A stretch of DNA of 64,000 bases, from assembly GCF_028551275.1 (NCBI RefSeq), contig NZ_CP117025.1, forward strand, positions 2,782,001 to 2,846,000, given 5' to 3'. Both the position numbers and the translations under genes were made by a program. This document shows, piece by piece, positions 27,384-36,038 of the stretch. The first letter of the stretch is position 1, and every line of letters starts with the position of its first letter. The notes beneath the pieces are model-generated. The model was not told the origin of the DNA and did not search any database. It saw only the letters and a program-made list of their open reading frames with translations. Origin of the DNA: Sphingomonas hankookensis (GTDB lineage: Bacteria; Pseudomonadota; Alphaproteobacteria; Sphingomonadales; Sphingomonadaceae).

Positions 27384-28796
27384 TCAGATGTGCAGCGCGC
27401 GACCGTACGCCGCCAGCACCGACTCATGCATCGATTCGGAGATGGTCGGGTGCGCGAACACCGTTTCGGTCAGCTCCTGCTCGGTCGTCTCCAGCTGGCG
27501 GGCGACGACATAGCCCTGGATCATCTCGGTCACTTCCGCGCCGACCATGTGCGCGCCCAGCAGCTCACCGGTCTTGGCGTCGAACACCGTCTTTACGAAG
27601 CCTTCGGCCTCGCCCAGCGCGATCGCCTTGCCGTTGCCGATGAACGGGAACTTGCCGACCTTGACGCTGTAGCCCGCTTCCTTGGCCTTCGCCTCGGTGA
27701 AGCCGACGCTGGCGACCTGCGGACGCGCATAGGTGCAGCCCGGAATGTTGTTCTTGTCCATCGCGTGCGGATGGACGTCCTTGTTGCCCAGCGCCTTGGC
27801 GATGGCCTCGGCGGCGATCACGCCCTCATGGCTCGCCTTGTGCGCCAGCCACGGCGCGCCGGTCACGTCGCCGATTGCCCAGATGCCCTCGACATTGGTC
27901 TTGCCATAGCCGTCGGTCTTGATGTGGCCGCGCTCGGCTTCAATCTTCAGCGCTTCCATGCCGATATTCTCGGTATTGGGCACGATGCCGATCGCGACGA
28001 TCGCATGGCTGAACTCGACCTGTTCGACCTTGCCGTCCGGCCCCTTGATCGCGGCCTTGACGCCCGCCGGAGTCGCTTCTAGCTTTTCCAGACCCGACTT
28101 GGTCTTGATCGTCATGCCCTGCTTGGTCAGCCCCTTGTGCATGAACTCGCTGACTTCGGCATCCTCGACCGGCATGATCCGGTCGAGCATCTCGACGATC
28201 GTCACGTCGGCGCCCATGTCGTTGTAGAAGCTGGCGAACTCGACGCCGATCGCGCCCGATCCGATGACCAGCAGCTTGGTCGGCATTTCCGGCGGCACCA
28301 TCGCGTGGCGGTACGTCCAGATCTTGGCGCCATCGGCCTTGGCGAACGGCAGGTCGCGGGCGCGGGCGCCCGTCGCGATGATGATGTGCCTGGCTTCCAG
28401 CTCGGTCGTCTTGTCGCCCTGCTTGACGCTCAGCTTGCCCTTGGCCGTGATCGTGCCGACGCCCTCGTGCACTGCGACCTTGTTCTTCTTCATCAGCCCC
28501 TTGACGCCCGCGTTCAGCTGGCCCGCCACCTTGCGGCTGCGATCGACGACCTTCGCAAGGTCGAACGACGGCTTCTCCGCCGACAGGCCGTACTGTGCGG
28601 CATGCATCATGTAGTGATAGATTTCGGCCGAACGCAGCAGCGCCTTGGTCGGGATGCAGCCCCAGTTGAGGCAGATGCCGCCCAGCCGCTCGCGCTCGAC
28701 GATCGCGACCTTTAGGCCCAGCTGGCTCGCCCGGATCGCCGCGACATAGCCGCCGGGGCCGGAACCGAGCACGATGAGGTCGTAAGATTCAGCCAT
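27384..28796 (-). CDS. lpdA: Dihydrolipoyl dehydrogenase (E3)
   Basis: A 470-aa FAD/NAD disulfide oxidoreductase reoxidising lipoyl groups of 2-oxoacid dehydrogenase complexes. FAD site GSGPGGYVAAIRASQLG, redox pair C42/C47 (GGICLNWGCIPTK), NAD site GSGAIGVEFASFYNDMGA and the C-terminal catalytic HPTISE are all visible. ATG 28796 is chosen over the adjacent GTG 28799. It is the last gene of a minus-strand run beginning with pdhC, which fits a dedicated E3 for pyruvate dehydrogenase. Confidence 0.97.
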   Translation of the reverse strand: MAESYDLIVLGSGPGGYVAAIRASQLGLKVAIVERERLGGICLNWGCIPTKALLRSAEIYHYMMHAAQYGLSAEKPSFDLAKVVDRSRKVAGQLNAGVKGLMKKNKVAVHEGVGTITAKGKLSVKQGDKTTELEARHIIIATGARARDLPFAKADGAKIWTYRHAMVPPEMPTKLLVIGSGAIGVEFASFYNDMGADVTIVEMLDRIMPVEDAEVSEFMHKGLTKQGMTIKTKSGLEKLEATPAGVKAAIKGPDGKVEQVEFSHAIVAIGIVPNTENIGMEALKIEAERGHIKTDGYGKTNVEGIWAIGDVTGAPWLAHKASHEGVIAAEAIAKALGNKDVHPHAMDKNNIPGCTYARPQVASVGFTEAKAKEAGYSVKVGKFPFIGNGKAIALGEAEGFVKTVFDAKTGELLGAHMVGAEVTEMIQGYVVARQLETTEQELTETVFAHPTISESMHESVLAAYGRALHI

Positions 28797-28862
28797 CACT
28801 TTACCTTTTCGCTCGATGCTGCCCGGTCGAGCAGCCGTAATGATGTTGGGACGATCCCGGGA

Positions 28863-29255
28863 TTACGCCTCGATCGCCCGCGGCTTGCGATCCTCGTCGA
28901 TCGCCACGAACACGAACTGCGCCTCGGTCACCCGGCACGTCGCCTCGCCGAAGCGGTCGCGGCGCCACGTTTCGACCTTGATCGTCATCGACGTCCGCCC
29001 GACCTTTATCAGGTCGGCATAGACCGACAATTCGTCGCCGACCGCTACGGGCGCATGGAACTGCATCGCGTCGACGGCGATCGTCACCGCGCGCCCCTTG
29101 GCATGGCGCGCGGCGAGCAGGCCGGCGGCCATGTCCATCTGCGACATGATCCACCCGCCGAAAATGTCGCCATAGGGATTGGTGTCCGCCGGCATCGCCG
29201 TCACGCGCAGCGCGGGCTGATCGGTCGGGGGAACCGTGGAATTCTCAACGATCAT
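28863..29255 (-). CDS. Acyl-CoA thioesterase, hotdog fold (YciA-like)
   Basis: A 130-aa hotdog thioesterase. The family pattern MPADTNPYGDIFGGWIMSQMD includes the catalytic-region Asp, followed by RAVTIAVDAMQFHAPVAVGD. YciA enzymes hydrolyse various acyl-CoAs, freeing CoA; placement between pdhC and lpd suggests a link to acetyl-CoA pool control (inference). Its start overlaps the end of the small membrane gene by 11 bp. Confidence 0.9.
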   Translation of the reverse strand: MIVENSTVPPTDQPALRVTAMPADTNPYGDIFGGWIMSQMDMAAGLLAARHAKGRAVTIAVDAMQFHAPVAVGDELSVYADLIKVGRTSMTIKVETWRRDRFGEATCRVTEAQFVFVAIDEDRKPRAIEA

Positions 29256-29463
29256 CCGACAAACCCTTTGCGCGTTCCTCGGCCATAGCGCGCCGCACCT
29301 GCCGGATGCCCAGCACGATGACGATCGCCATCGCCACCCATGTCACCGTCCAGATGTCGCGCCGGCCCAGCGGATACGACCATGCCGATAGCGAACCGAT
29401 CGCCCATGCCGCCGCCACCCCGGCGACGACATGCACGATTTCGGTCAGCAGCCGGGCTCGCAT
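29245..29463 (-). CDS. Small two-helix membrane protein
   Basis: A 72-aa protein with two hydrophobic stretches (about residues 7-27 and 38-55) and a charged C-terminus. Its ATG at 29463 directly follows the pdhC stop codon with no gap, and its end overlaps the thioesterase start, so all three are tightly coupled. I do not recognise a family. Confidence 0.7.
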   Translation of the reverse strand: MRARLLTEIVHVVAGVAAAWAIGSLSAWSYPLGRRDIWTVTWVAMAIVIVLGIRQVRRAMAEERAKGLSDDR

Positions 29464-30822
29464 TTACGCGATCAGGCCGAGCGGCGACTCCACCAGCGCC
29501 TTGAACAGCTTGAGCATCTCGGCACCGTCCGCCCCGTCGATCGCGCGGTGGTCGAAGCTGCCGGTCGCGGTCATCACGGTCGCGACACCCAGCGCGTCGT
29601 CGACGATGTACGGGCGCTTCTCACCGGCACCGACCGCCAGGATCATGCCCTGCGGCGGATTGATAACCGCTTCGAACTGCTTGATGCCGAACATGCCCAT
29701 ATTGCTGAGCGACGCGGTGCCGCCCTGATATTCCTCGGGCTTCAGCTTGTTCTCCTTGGCGCGGCCGGCCAGGTCCTTCATCTCGGTGCTGATCTTCGCC
29801 ACGCCCTTGTTGGCGGCATCGCGGATGATCGGGGTGATGAGGCCGGTCGGCGTCGACACCGCCACCGACACGTCGGCGCGGGCATACTGCACCATTTCGT
29901 TGCCGAGGAAGGTGACGTTGCACTTCGGGCTGTTTTCCAGCGCGACGCCCAGCGCCTTGATGAGCAGGTCGTTGACCGACAGCTTCACGCCACGCGCGTC
30001 GAGCGACTTGTTCAGGTCGCCGCGCAGCTTGAGCAGCGCATCCAGACGGACATCGACCGTCAGATAGATGTGCGGCACCTGCTGCTTCGATTCGGTCAGG
30101 CGACGCGCGATCGTCTTGCGGATGTTCGACAGCTTCTCGACCGTGTGCGGGATCGAATCGTCGAACCACACCGCCGCCGGCTTGGGCACTTCCGCTGCCG
30201 GAGCAGGGGCAGCCGCCGCGCTTGGTGCCGGAGCGGCCGCTTCGGCCTTCGGCGCGCTTGCGGCACTTGGCTTCGCGTTCTCGACATCGGCCTTGACGAT
30301 CCGGCCGTTCGGGCCGCTGCCGGCGATACCCGACAGTTCCAGCCCCTTGTCGGCGGCGATGCGACGCGCCAGCGGGCTGGCCTTCACGCGGCCGCCATCG
30401 CCTTGGGCAGCGCCGGCACCGGCCGGGCGGCCGTGATCCGACGTACCGGCCGGGGCCGGCGCGGCTTCGCTGCCGGTCTTGTTCGGGTCGGTCGCATCGG
30501 GCTTGCCCTTGAACTGGTCGTCGGCAGGCTCGGGCGTTTCCGCCTTCTTCGGCGCGGCATCGATCGCCGACGCATCCTCGCCCTCTTCCAGCAGGATAGC
30601 GATGACCGCACCGACCTTCACATTGTCGGTCCCTTCGGCGACCAGCACCTTGCCGATCGTGCCTTCATCGACGGCTTCGAATTCCATCGTCGCCTTGTCG
30701 GTTTCGATTTCCGCCATGATGTCGCCGGACTTGACGGTATCACCTTCCTTCACCAGCCATTTGGCCAGCGTCCCCTCTTCCATCGTGGGGGACAGGGCGG
30801 GCATCTTGATCTCGATCGGCAT
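29464..30822 (-). CDS. pdhC: Pyruvate dehydrogenase complex E2 (dihydrolipoamide acetyltransferase)
   Basis: A 452-aa E2 subunit that moves acetyl groups from lipoate to CoA and forms the complex core. One lipoyl domain (about 1-80) has the lipoylated K43 in [11 protein letters not shown] Pro/Ala linker follows, then the E1/E3-binding domain ([19 protein letters not shown]), a second linker, and the catalytic domain ending with DHRAIDG. E1 subunits are not in this window. It is divergent from the universal stress gene, with a 127-bp shared upstream region. Confidence 0.96.
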   Translation of the reverse strand: MPIEIKMPALSPTMEEGTLAKWLVKEGDTVKSGDIMAEIETDKATMEFEAVDEGTIGKVLVAEGTDNVKVGAVIAILLEEGEDASAIDAAPKKAETPEPADDQFKGKPDATDPNKTGSEAAPAPAGTSDHGRPAGAGAAQGDGGRVKASPLARRIAADKGLELSGIAGSGPNGRIVKADVENAKPSAASAPKAEAAAPAPSAAAAPAPAAEVPKPAAVWFDDSIPHTVEKLSNIRKTIARRLTESKQQVPHIYLTVDVRLDALLKLRGDLNKSLDARGVKLSVNDLLIKALGVALENSPKCNVTFLGNEMVQYARADVSVAVSTPTGLITPIIRDAANKGVAKISTEMKDLAGRAKENKLKPEEYQGGTASLSNMGMFGIKQFEAVINPPQGMILAVGAGEKRPYIVDDALGVATVMTATGSFDHRAIDGADGAEMLKLFKALVESPLGLIA

Positions 30823-30949
30823 GGGGCAGAATGGTCCTCTCAGGCTCGTCGCGCCTCTTCGCCGCCGGAGCCGTCCCGGTCAAGCCCCGGCACGACCTTG
30901 CGTCGCCGCCACGAACCGGCGCATGAACCGTAGCGTCAGGGGAAGATGC

Positions 30950-31405
30950 ATGCGGACATATCTGGTGGTGGTCGACGAAAGTCCCGAAAGCGCGGTCGCG
31001 TTGCGCTTCGCCGCGCGCCGTGCGGTCAAGACCAATGGCGGGGTCGAGGTGCTGGCGCTGGTCGAGCCGCAGGAATTCGCCCCCTGGGGCGGGGTACAGG
31101 CGACGATCGAGGAGGAAGCGAAGGAACGCGCCGAAGCGCTGGTCCAGGCGGCGGCGGGCACGCTGATCGCCGAATCCGGCCTGCAACCGCATCTGACGGT
31201 GAAGATCGGCGACGGCCCGCGAATCGTGCGCGAGATGATCGCCGCCAATCCGCAGATCGCCGCACTGGTGCTGGGCGCCGCCGCGACCGGATCGCCCGGC
31301 CCGCTCGTTACCCATTTCGCCGGCACCGATGCCGGTGCGCTCCCCGTGCCGCTGATGGTCATTCCCGGCAGCCTCGACCGCGCCGGGATCGACCGGCTGA
31401 GCTGA
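30950..31405 (+). CDS. Universal stress protein (UspA family)
   Basis: A 151-aa single-domain Usp (MRTYLVVVDESPESAVALRFAARRA). The terminal nucleotide loop is only partly conserved (LVLGAAATGSPGPLVTHFAG), so ATP binding is uncertain. ATG 30950 follows AGGGGAAG. An overlapping out-of-frame ATG lies 4 bp earlier. No stress-sigma promoter was evident to me in the 127-bp divergent region. Confidence 0.88.
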   Translation: MRTYLVVVDESPESAVALRFAARRAVKTNGGVEVLALVEPQEFAPWGGVQATIEEEAKERAEALVQAAAGTLIAESGLQPHLTVKIGDGPRIVREMIAANPQIAALVLGAAATGSPGPLVTHFAGTDAGALPVPLMVIPGSLDRAGIDRLS

Positions 31406-31592
31406 TTCGCCATCACGGTCAGCCATGGTTCAGGCCGCTGCGATAAAGCGACGTTGGGAAGTACCGGGCGGGGGAGAGCAGCGATTCGCGCTCGATCCCC
31501 CGCGGGCTGCTGCTGTTCGCCGGGTGTCCGGCACATCCTCTCTTATAATTCAGCGCAGCGCTGGTGGACGTCCGTTAGCGCGGCTCGGGCAC
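31406..31592. other. Intergenic stretch without a recognised gene
   Basis: Between the Usp gene and the candidate small RNA. A TTATAAT box is present near 31543 on the plus strand without a convincing -35 partner. I see no coding potential. Confidence 0.5.
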
Positions 31593-31620
31593 AAAAAAAA
31601 GGGCCGGCGAACCGACCCTT
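31593..31620 (-). terminator. Rho-independent terminator with UUCG loop
   Basis: Minus strand: AAGGGTCGG-TTCG-CCGGCCCTT, a 9-bp stem with one G-U pair and an extra-stable UUCG tetraloop, running into eight T residues. It terminates transcription from the right and is not attached to any protein gene on that strand. Confidence 0.85.
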
Positions 31621-31710
31621 GAAAAGTTTTAGGAGAGGATGCCTGAAAGGCACAGTCGTTGTGCACCGCAACCGTTCCGTTAGCAATTGCAAAAAACGAA
31701 ACCAAACATT
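31593..31710 (-). ncRNA. Candidate small RNA with intrinsic terminator
   Basis: An A+T-richer island between usp and the M28 gene. On the minus strand it ends in a textbook terminator (31593-31620). Upstream of this is TCCTCTCCT (31631-31639), an anti-Shine-Dalgarno-like stretch of the kind displayed by many alphaproteobacterial regulatory RNAs, and then the short hairpin TGCCT-TTC-AGGCA. The only open frame on that strand runs straight through the terminator, so coding is unlikely. The 5' end is a guess; no promoter was identified. Confidence 0.5.
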
Positions 31711-31812
31711 TAGTTTCTGCATCAAACCCACCGGGTAACTAGGTTTTAGCCGGATATGGGTATCACGCGAAACCGGTTGAGCAGGGTGTCGGAACGCGGC
31801 ATCCTCCCGCCC

Positions 31813-33102
31813 ATGCGCTCGATGTTGCTTCTGCCCGCCCTGTTCCTCGCCACCGCTGCCGGTGCGCGCGATACCCCCCGCCCCGACCGGCTACGTGCCG
31901 ACGTCGCGACCCTGGTCGGGTTCGGCACGCGCCATACCGCGTCCGATCCCGACCATCCGACGCGCGGCATCGGCGCGGCGCGACGCTGGTTCGCCAACGA
32001 ACTGACCCGAATCGGTGCCGGCTGCGGCAACTGCATCACTGTCGCCAACATCGCGCGCGGCTTCACCGGCCCGCGCGCGCCACAGGGCGTCAATGTCGTC
32101 GACGTTCTCGGCTTTCAGCAGGGGCGCGATCCCAAACGCGTCGTCATCGTGATGGGCCATATCGACAGCCGCGTCAGCGACGTGATGGATGCGACCAGCG
32201 ACGCGCCCGGCGCCAATGACGACGCGTCGGGCGTCGCGCTGGTGCTGGAAACCGCGCGCATCCTGTCGAAGGAAAAGTTCGACGCGACGATCGTCTATGC
32301 CGCGCTGTCGGGTGAGGAACAGGGATTGTGGGGCGCCCAGCTGCTCGCCGATACCGCGAAGGAGCGCGGCTGGACGGTGTCCGCCGTGCTCAACAACGAT
32401 ATCGTCGGCAACACGATCGGCCAGGACGGGCGCAAGGTCGCCGACCGCGTCCGCGTCTTTTCCGAAGGCATCCGCGCGTCTGAATCGATCGAGCAGCAGA
32501 TCGCCCGCCGCGCCGCCGGCGGTGAGGATGACGGCCCGTCGCGCGCGCTGGCCAAGACGATCGATGCGGTCGCGACCACGATCCCCGGCGGCCTCGACGT
32601 GTTTCTCGATCGTCGCCCCGATCGGTTCGGGCGCGGGGGCGACCACGAACCGTTCCTGAAGCTCGGCTATCCTGCGATCCGCTTCTCGGTCGGGGTCGAG
32701 AATTACGACGCCCAGCATCAGGATCTGCGCCGCGACGGCAAGCGCGTCTATGGCGACACGATCGACCGGATGGATTTCCCCTATCTGGCCAAGGTGACGG
32801 CGATCAATGCCGCGACCATCGCCCGTCTCGCGGCCGCTCCGGCTGCCCCCGCCAGCGTGTCGATCGAAGGGGCGCTGGCGACGGATACGACGGTCCGCTG
32901 GGCGCCGGTGGCGACTGCAGCCGGCTATCGCATCCGCTGGCGGCGAAACGACGCGCAGGACTGGACCGACCGTCGCGACGTCACCGGCACGGAAGCGGTG
33001 CTGAACGGCGTCATCGTCGACGACCATTTCGTCGCCGTCTCGGCCCTGTCGCCATCGGGCGCGGAGAGCATCCCGACCTTCGCCGGCCGCGCCCCGCATT
33101 AA
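31813..33102 (+). CDS. Secreted M28 family zinc metallopeptidase
   Basis: A 429-aa exported aminopeptidase-type enzyme. The signal peptide is MRSMLLLPALFLATAAGA. Zinc and catalytic residues are visible in GHIDSR, GANDDASG, ALSGEEQG and RGGDHEPF, matching the co-catalytic two-zinc M28 fold. A C-terminal segment from about 355 (VRWAPVATAAGYRIRWRRN) looks like a fibronectin type III domain. ATG 31813 is chosen because the signal peptide starts there. Confidence 0.92.
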   Translation: MRSMLLLPALFLATAAGARDTPRPDRLRADVATLVGFGTRHTASDPDHPTRGIGAARRWFANELTRIGAGCGNCITVANIARGFTGPRAPQGVNVVDVLGFQQGRDPKRVVIVMGHIDSRVSDVMDATSDAPGANDDASGVALVLETARILSKEKFDATIVYAALSGEEQGLWGAQLLADTAKERGWTVSAVLNNDIVGNTIGQDGRKVADRVRVFSEGIRASESIEQQIARRAAGGEDDGPSRALAKTIDAVATTIPGGLDVFLDRRPDRFGRGGDHEPFLKLGYPAIRFSVGVENYDAQHQDLRRDGKRVYGDTIDRMDFPYLAKVTAINAATIARLAAAPAAPASVSIEGALATDTTVRWAPVATAAGYRIRWRRNDAQDWTDRRDVTGTEAVLNGVIVDDHFVAVSALSPSGAESIPTFAGRAPH

Positions 33103-33117
33103 CCCTCATCCGGCCCC

Positions 33118-33150
33118 ATTCGGTTCGAAGCGTCTGTCGAGAACCTGGCC
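33118..33150. repeat. Remnant of the large palindromic repeat
   Basis: ATTCGGTTCGA is joined directly to AGCGTCTGTCGAGAACCTGG. This matches the left end of copies A-C with about 20 bp deleted and the right half missing. It lies between convergent genes. Confidence 0.6.
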
Positions 33151-34221
33151 CTACCGCCGCAACGTCTTCGACCGGACCACCCGCCGGGGAGCACGACGCA
33201 CCGTCTCGTAGGTGACGACTTCCTCGGTCGTGGTCGTCGTCACCGGCGCGTTCTGGACCGTAACCGTCGTCACGGTGCGCGGCGGATAATAATAACCGTT
33301 GGCGATGTAACCGCCCGGCCCCTCGGTGGTGGTTGTCGTGGTATAGCTGCGCGCGACCGGCGGTGCGCCGACATGTCGCTCGACATAGCCACCGCGCGAA
33401 CGCGGGCCGATCGGCTGCACTTCCTCGCGCATCGGCCCGAACACGACCGGCGGCGGGGCATCGTCATAATAGCCGTCGTCCGGCGCGATCGGCACATCGT
33501 CCCCCGGCAGCGGATAGTCGGCGCCATAGCCAGGCTGAACCGGCGGCGGCGGCGGCGGCCCACGCCGATCCTCCGCCCGGTCGATCGCGGTCCCGGCCAG
33601 CGCGCCGACCCCGGCGCCCAGCACCGTCCCGCCCAGCCGGTTGCCGCGGCCGGCGATGACATTGCCCGCCACCGCGCCGACCGCGCCGCCGATCACCGCA
33701 CCGCCCACGCCGTTATCCCGCCGTGCAACCGGCGGCGGCGGCGGCAGATCGCCCTCGCCAACATAGCGGTCATAGGCGCGATCGTCGCGGACATAGCGCC
33801 CAGTATCGCGCGCATCCCAATCGATGCCGCTGCGATAATCGAACACCCGCCCGTCGCGATCGGCCAGCACCGCATCGTCATAATAGCGATACCAGCCATA
33901 GCCCGGCTGCGGGCGGCTCAGCCCATAGGTCGGCCAGTCCTGAATGAAGAAGCTAGGCGCCACCCAGTAGCGCGGCAGGATCCACCCACGCACCGGTGTG
34001 CGATACGCCGCCCAGCCGCCCGGCGCATAATGGCCGCCATACCAGCGCCCGCGCACATTGCCGCCCCAGCGCGGCCCGGGCAGGTTCACCCGCGGCTGTC
34101 CCGGATAGAGCGCCGGCCGCCCCGGCCGCGCTTCGGGTGCCTGGCCGAGGCGCGGCTGCGCCTGCGCAACCCCGGTCGAGGCAAGGATCGCCGCAAGGGC
34201 GGCAAGGGTCGGCGTTCGCAT
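33151..34221 (-). CDS. RcnB-like exported protein with glycine-zipper domain
   Basis: A 356-aa secreted protein. The signal peptide is MRTPTLAALAAILASTGVAQA. An aromatic RcnB-like region (PRYWVAPSFFIQDWPTYGL, DGRVFDYRSG) is followed by a glycine zipper (GGAVIGGAVGAVAGNVIAG) likely to insert in a membrane, then a Pro/Tyr-rich disordered part and a Thr-rich C-terminus ending in Arg/Lys. RcnB itself is a periplasmic metal-homeostasis protein; a similar role here is a guess. Confidence 0.8.
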   Translation of the reverse strand: MRTPTLAALAAILASTGVAQAQPRLGQAPEARPGRPALYPGQPRVNLPGPRWGGNVRGRWYGGHYAPGGWAAYRTPVRGWILPRYWVAPSFFIQDWPTYGLSRPQPGYGWYRYYDDAVLADRDGRVFDYRSGIDWDARDTGRYVRDDRAYDRYVGEGDLPPPPPVARRDNGVGGAVIGGAVGAVAGNVIAGRGNRLGGTVLGAGVGALAGTAIDRAEDRRGPPPPPPVQPGYGADYPLPGDDVPIAPDDGYYDDAPPPVVFGPMREEVQPIGPRSRGGYVERHVGAPPVARSYTTTTTTEGPGGYIANGYYYPPRTVTTVTVQNAPVTTTTTEEVVTYETVRRAPRRVVRSKTLRR

Positions 34222-34344
34222 CGTCCGGTCGGCTCCCTCATGCGCGGACGTACCGCGCGGATATGGTTGCCGAAAGCTTACCACGCGCGGCGGTTCCCGG
34301 CCAATCCGGCGCTTGCCGGACCGACCGTCCCGCACCGGGGCAGA

Positions 34345-34827
34345 TCAGCCGATCCGCGGCGCCAGCACGCGCACCAGCGCCTCGCATCCCGCCTGGTCGC
34401 CGGCATCGAACCGGCCGGGCAGCGGGCTGTCGAGATCGAGCACCCCGATCAGCCGCCCGCCGTCGACGATCGGCACGACCAGCTCGCTGCGGCTGTCGGC
34501 ATCGCAGGCGATGTGCCCTGGAAAGGCATGGACATCGGCGACCAGCTGCGTCGTCCGCGTTGCCGCCGCCGTACCGCACACCCCGCGCCCCACCGCGATG
34601 CGGATGCACGCCGCCTTGCCCTGAAATGGCCCCAGCACCAGCTCGTCACCGACTAGGCGGTAGAAGCCTGCCCAGTTCAGATCGGGCAGATATTGCATCA
34701 GCAACGCCGAGGCATTGGCCATGTTCGCGACGGCGTCGCGCTCGTCCGCCGTCAGCGCATCGAGCGCGGACAGAAGATCGCGGTACAGGTCGCCCTTGGC
34801 GCCGGTGGAGATATCGAACTGGTACAT
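34345..34827 (-). CDS. msrC: Free methionine-(R)-sulfoxide reductase (GAF fold)
   Basis: A 160-aa GAF-domain enzyme reducing free Met-R-sulfoxide. The three family cysteines are present: C74 (ACIRI), C84 (GVCG) and C108 (IACD), along with SRSELVVPI and GVLDLDSP. ATG 34827 gives the usual N-terminus. A strong hairpin separates it from arfB. Part of the oxidative-damage repair set. Confidence 0.92.
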   Translation of the reverse strand: MYQFDISTGAKGDLYRDLLSALDALTADERDAVANMANASALLMQYLPDLNWAGFYRLVGDELVLGPFQGKAACIRIAVGRGVCGTAAATRTTQLVADVHAFPGHIACDADSRSELVVPIVDGGRLIGVLDLDSPLPGRFDAGDQAGCEALVRVLAPRIG

Positions 34828-34859
34828 GGGGGCTATGTAGCGCCGGCGTGGCCCCACAC

Positions 34860-34884
34860 AATCCTCCCCGGTACGGGGAGGATT
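34860..34884 (-). terminator. Hairpin abutting the arfB stop codon
   Basis: AATCCTCCCCG-GTA-CGGGGAGGATT, an 11-bp perfect stem whose right arm ends on the first base of the arfB stop. A near-identical hairpin lies in the same position relative to the amidohydrolase stop at 43825-43849. It is likely a terminator or 3'-stabilising hairpin. Confidence 0.6.
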
Positions 34885-35309
34885 CAGTCCATCCGTACCT
34901 TACCCCGCCCCGCCTTCACCTGCGACCGCCCCTTCTTCGCGTCCACCCGCCGCACCTGCGATGCCATGGTCGGCTTGGTCGCGCGGCGCTTCTTGGGCAC
35001 GATCGTCGCCTCGCGGATCAGTTCGAACAGCCGCTCGCGCACCTCGCGCCGGTTCATCTCCTGCGACCGCGACGCATCGGCGCGCAGCGTCAGCACGCCC
35101 TCCTTGGTCAGCCGCGACCCCGCCAGCACCGCCAACCGATGCTTGACCGCGTCCGGCAGCCCCGGCGAAGCGACCACGTCGAAGCGCAGCAGCACCGCGC
35201 TGTCGGTCGTGTTGACATGCTGCCCGCCCGGCCCCGACGCGCGGGTGAAGCTTTCGACCAGTTCGCCGCTGTCGATCGAAATCGACCGGGTGATCGGGAT
35301 GCGCGGCAC
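34884..35309 (-). CDS. arfB: Alternative ribosome-rescue factor ArfB (YaeJ-type peptidyl-tRNA hydrolase)
   Basis: A 141-aa release-factor-like hydrolase freeing ribosomes stalled on mRNA ends. The catalytic GGQ is at 28-30 (SGPGGQHVNTTDSAVLLRF), and the C-terminal tail is Lys/Arg-rich (PKKRRATKPT...KKGRSQVKAGRGK), as required to enter the empty mRNA channel. The start is GTG 35309, directly adjoining the stop of the pseudouridine synthase gene. Confidence 0.94.
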   Translation of the reverse strand: MPRIPITRSISIDSGELVESFTRASGPGGQHVNTTDSAVLLRFDVVASPGLPDAVKHRLAVLAGSRLTKEGVLTLRADASRSQEMNRREVRERLFELIREATIVPKKRRATKPTMASQVRRVDAKKGRSQVKAGRGKVRMD

Positions 35310-35963
35310 CTACGCCTCGTCGAACCCCGCCGCGACGAAGCTGCGCGGCCATGGCGCGGTCACATCGATCGCCGGCTTGTTGTCGCGCGGGACCATCAGC
35401 CCGATGGCGTGCAGCAGCATGCCGTGCCGCCCGCCCCGGCCATAGACCGGATCGCCCGCCACCGGACAGCCCAGCCCTTCGGCCATGTGCACGCGGATCT
35501 GGTGCGTCCGGCCGGTTTCGGGGAACAGCGCGACCAACGCGCGGTCACCGACCGTGCGCAGCACCCGCCAGTTCGTCCGCGCCGGCTTGCCCTTCGCATC
35601 GCCGACCATGCGCCATCCGGTCTCGGCCGTGCTGACCTTGGCCAGCGCCAGGTCGATCTCGCCCGATTCCCCGGCGGGAATGCCGTCAAGGATCGCCAGA
35701 TAGCGCTTCGTCACCCGTCCCTGTTCGAACGCCTGCTGGAACCGGGCATGCGCCTTGGGATTGCGTGCAAGCAGCAGGCACCCGCTGGTATCGCGGTCCA
35801 GCCGGTGCACCGGCGTCGGTTCGCGTTGAAAGGTGAAGCGCAGCTCGTCGGCCCGCGCGACGATGCTGGGCGAACCGTCGCGCGGGGGATCGACCGGCAG
35901 GCCGGCGGGTTTGTCGAGGACGATCGCTTCGCCGTCGATGAACAGGACCAGGTCGTCAAGCAT
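35310..35963 (-). CDS. RluA-family pseudouridine synthase
   Basis: A 217-aa synthase isomerising uridine to pseudouridine in rRNA or tRNA. The catalytic motif HRLDRDTSG (Asp56) is followed by RTHQIRVHMA and GDPVYG. There is no S4 domain, so it resembles the short RluA/TruC group. The target site cannot be told. It is co-transcribed with arfB. Confidence 0.92.
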   Translation of the reverse strand: MLDDLVLFIDGEAIVLDKPAGLPVDPPRDGSPSIVARADELRFTFQREPTPVHRLDRDTSGCLLLARNPKAHARFQQAFEQGRVTKRYLAILDGIPAGESGEIDLALAKVSTAETGWRMVGDAKGKPARTNWRVLRTVGDRALVALFPETGRTHQIRVHMAEGLGCPVAGDPVYGRGGRHGMLLHAIGLMVPRDNKPAIDVTAPWPRSFVAAGFDEA

Positions 35964-36038
35964 TCCGCTCCCTTGCCATCGTTGTCGACGCCATGCCAGT
36001 GCGCATGGGCTGCACCGCCGACCCAGCCGGAGACTTTT

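Noticed and set aside
31543..31731. 62-codon minus-strand frame over the candidate small RNA
   Set aside because: It reads through a strong intrinsic terminator and has no ribosome-binding site or recognisable protein features.
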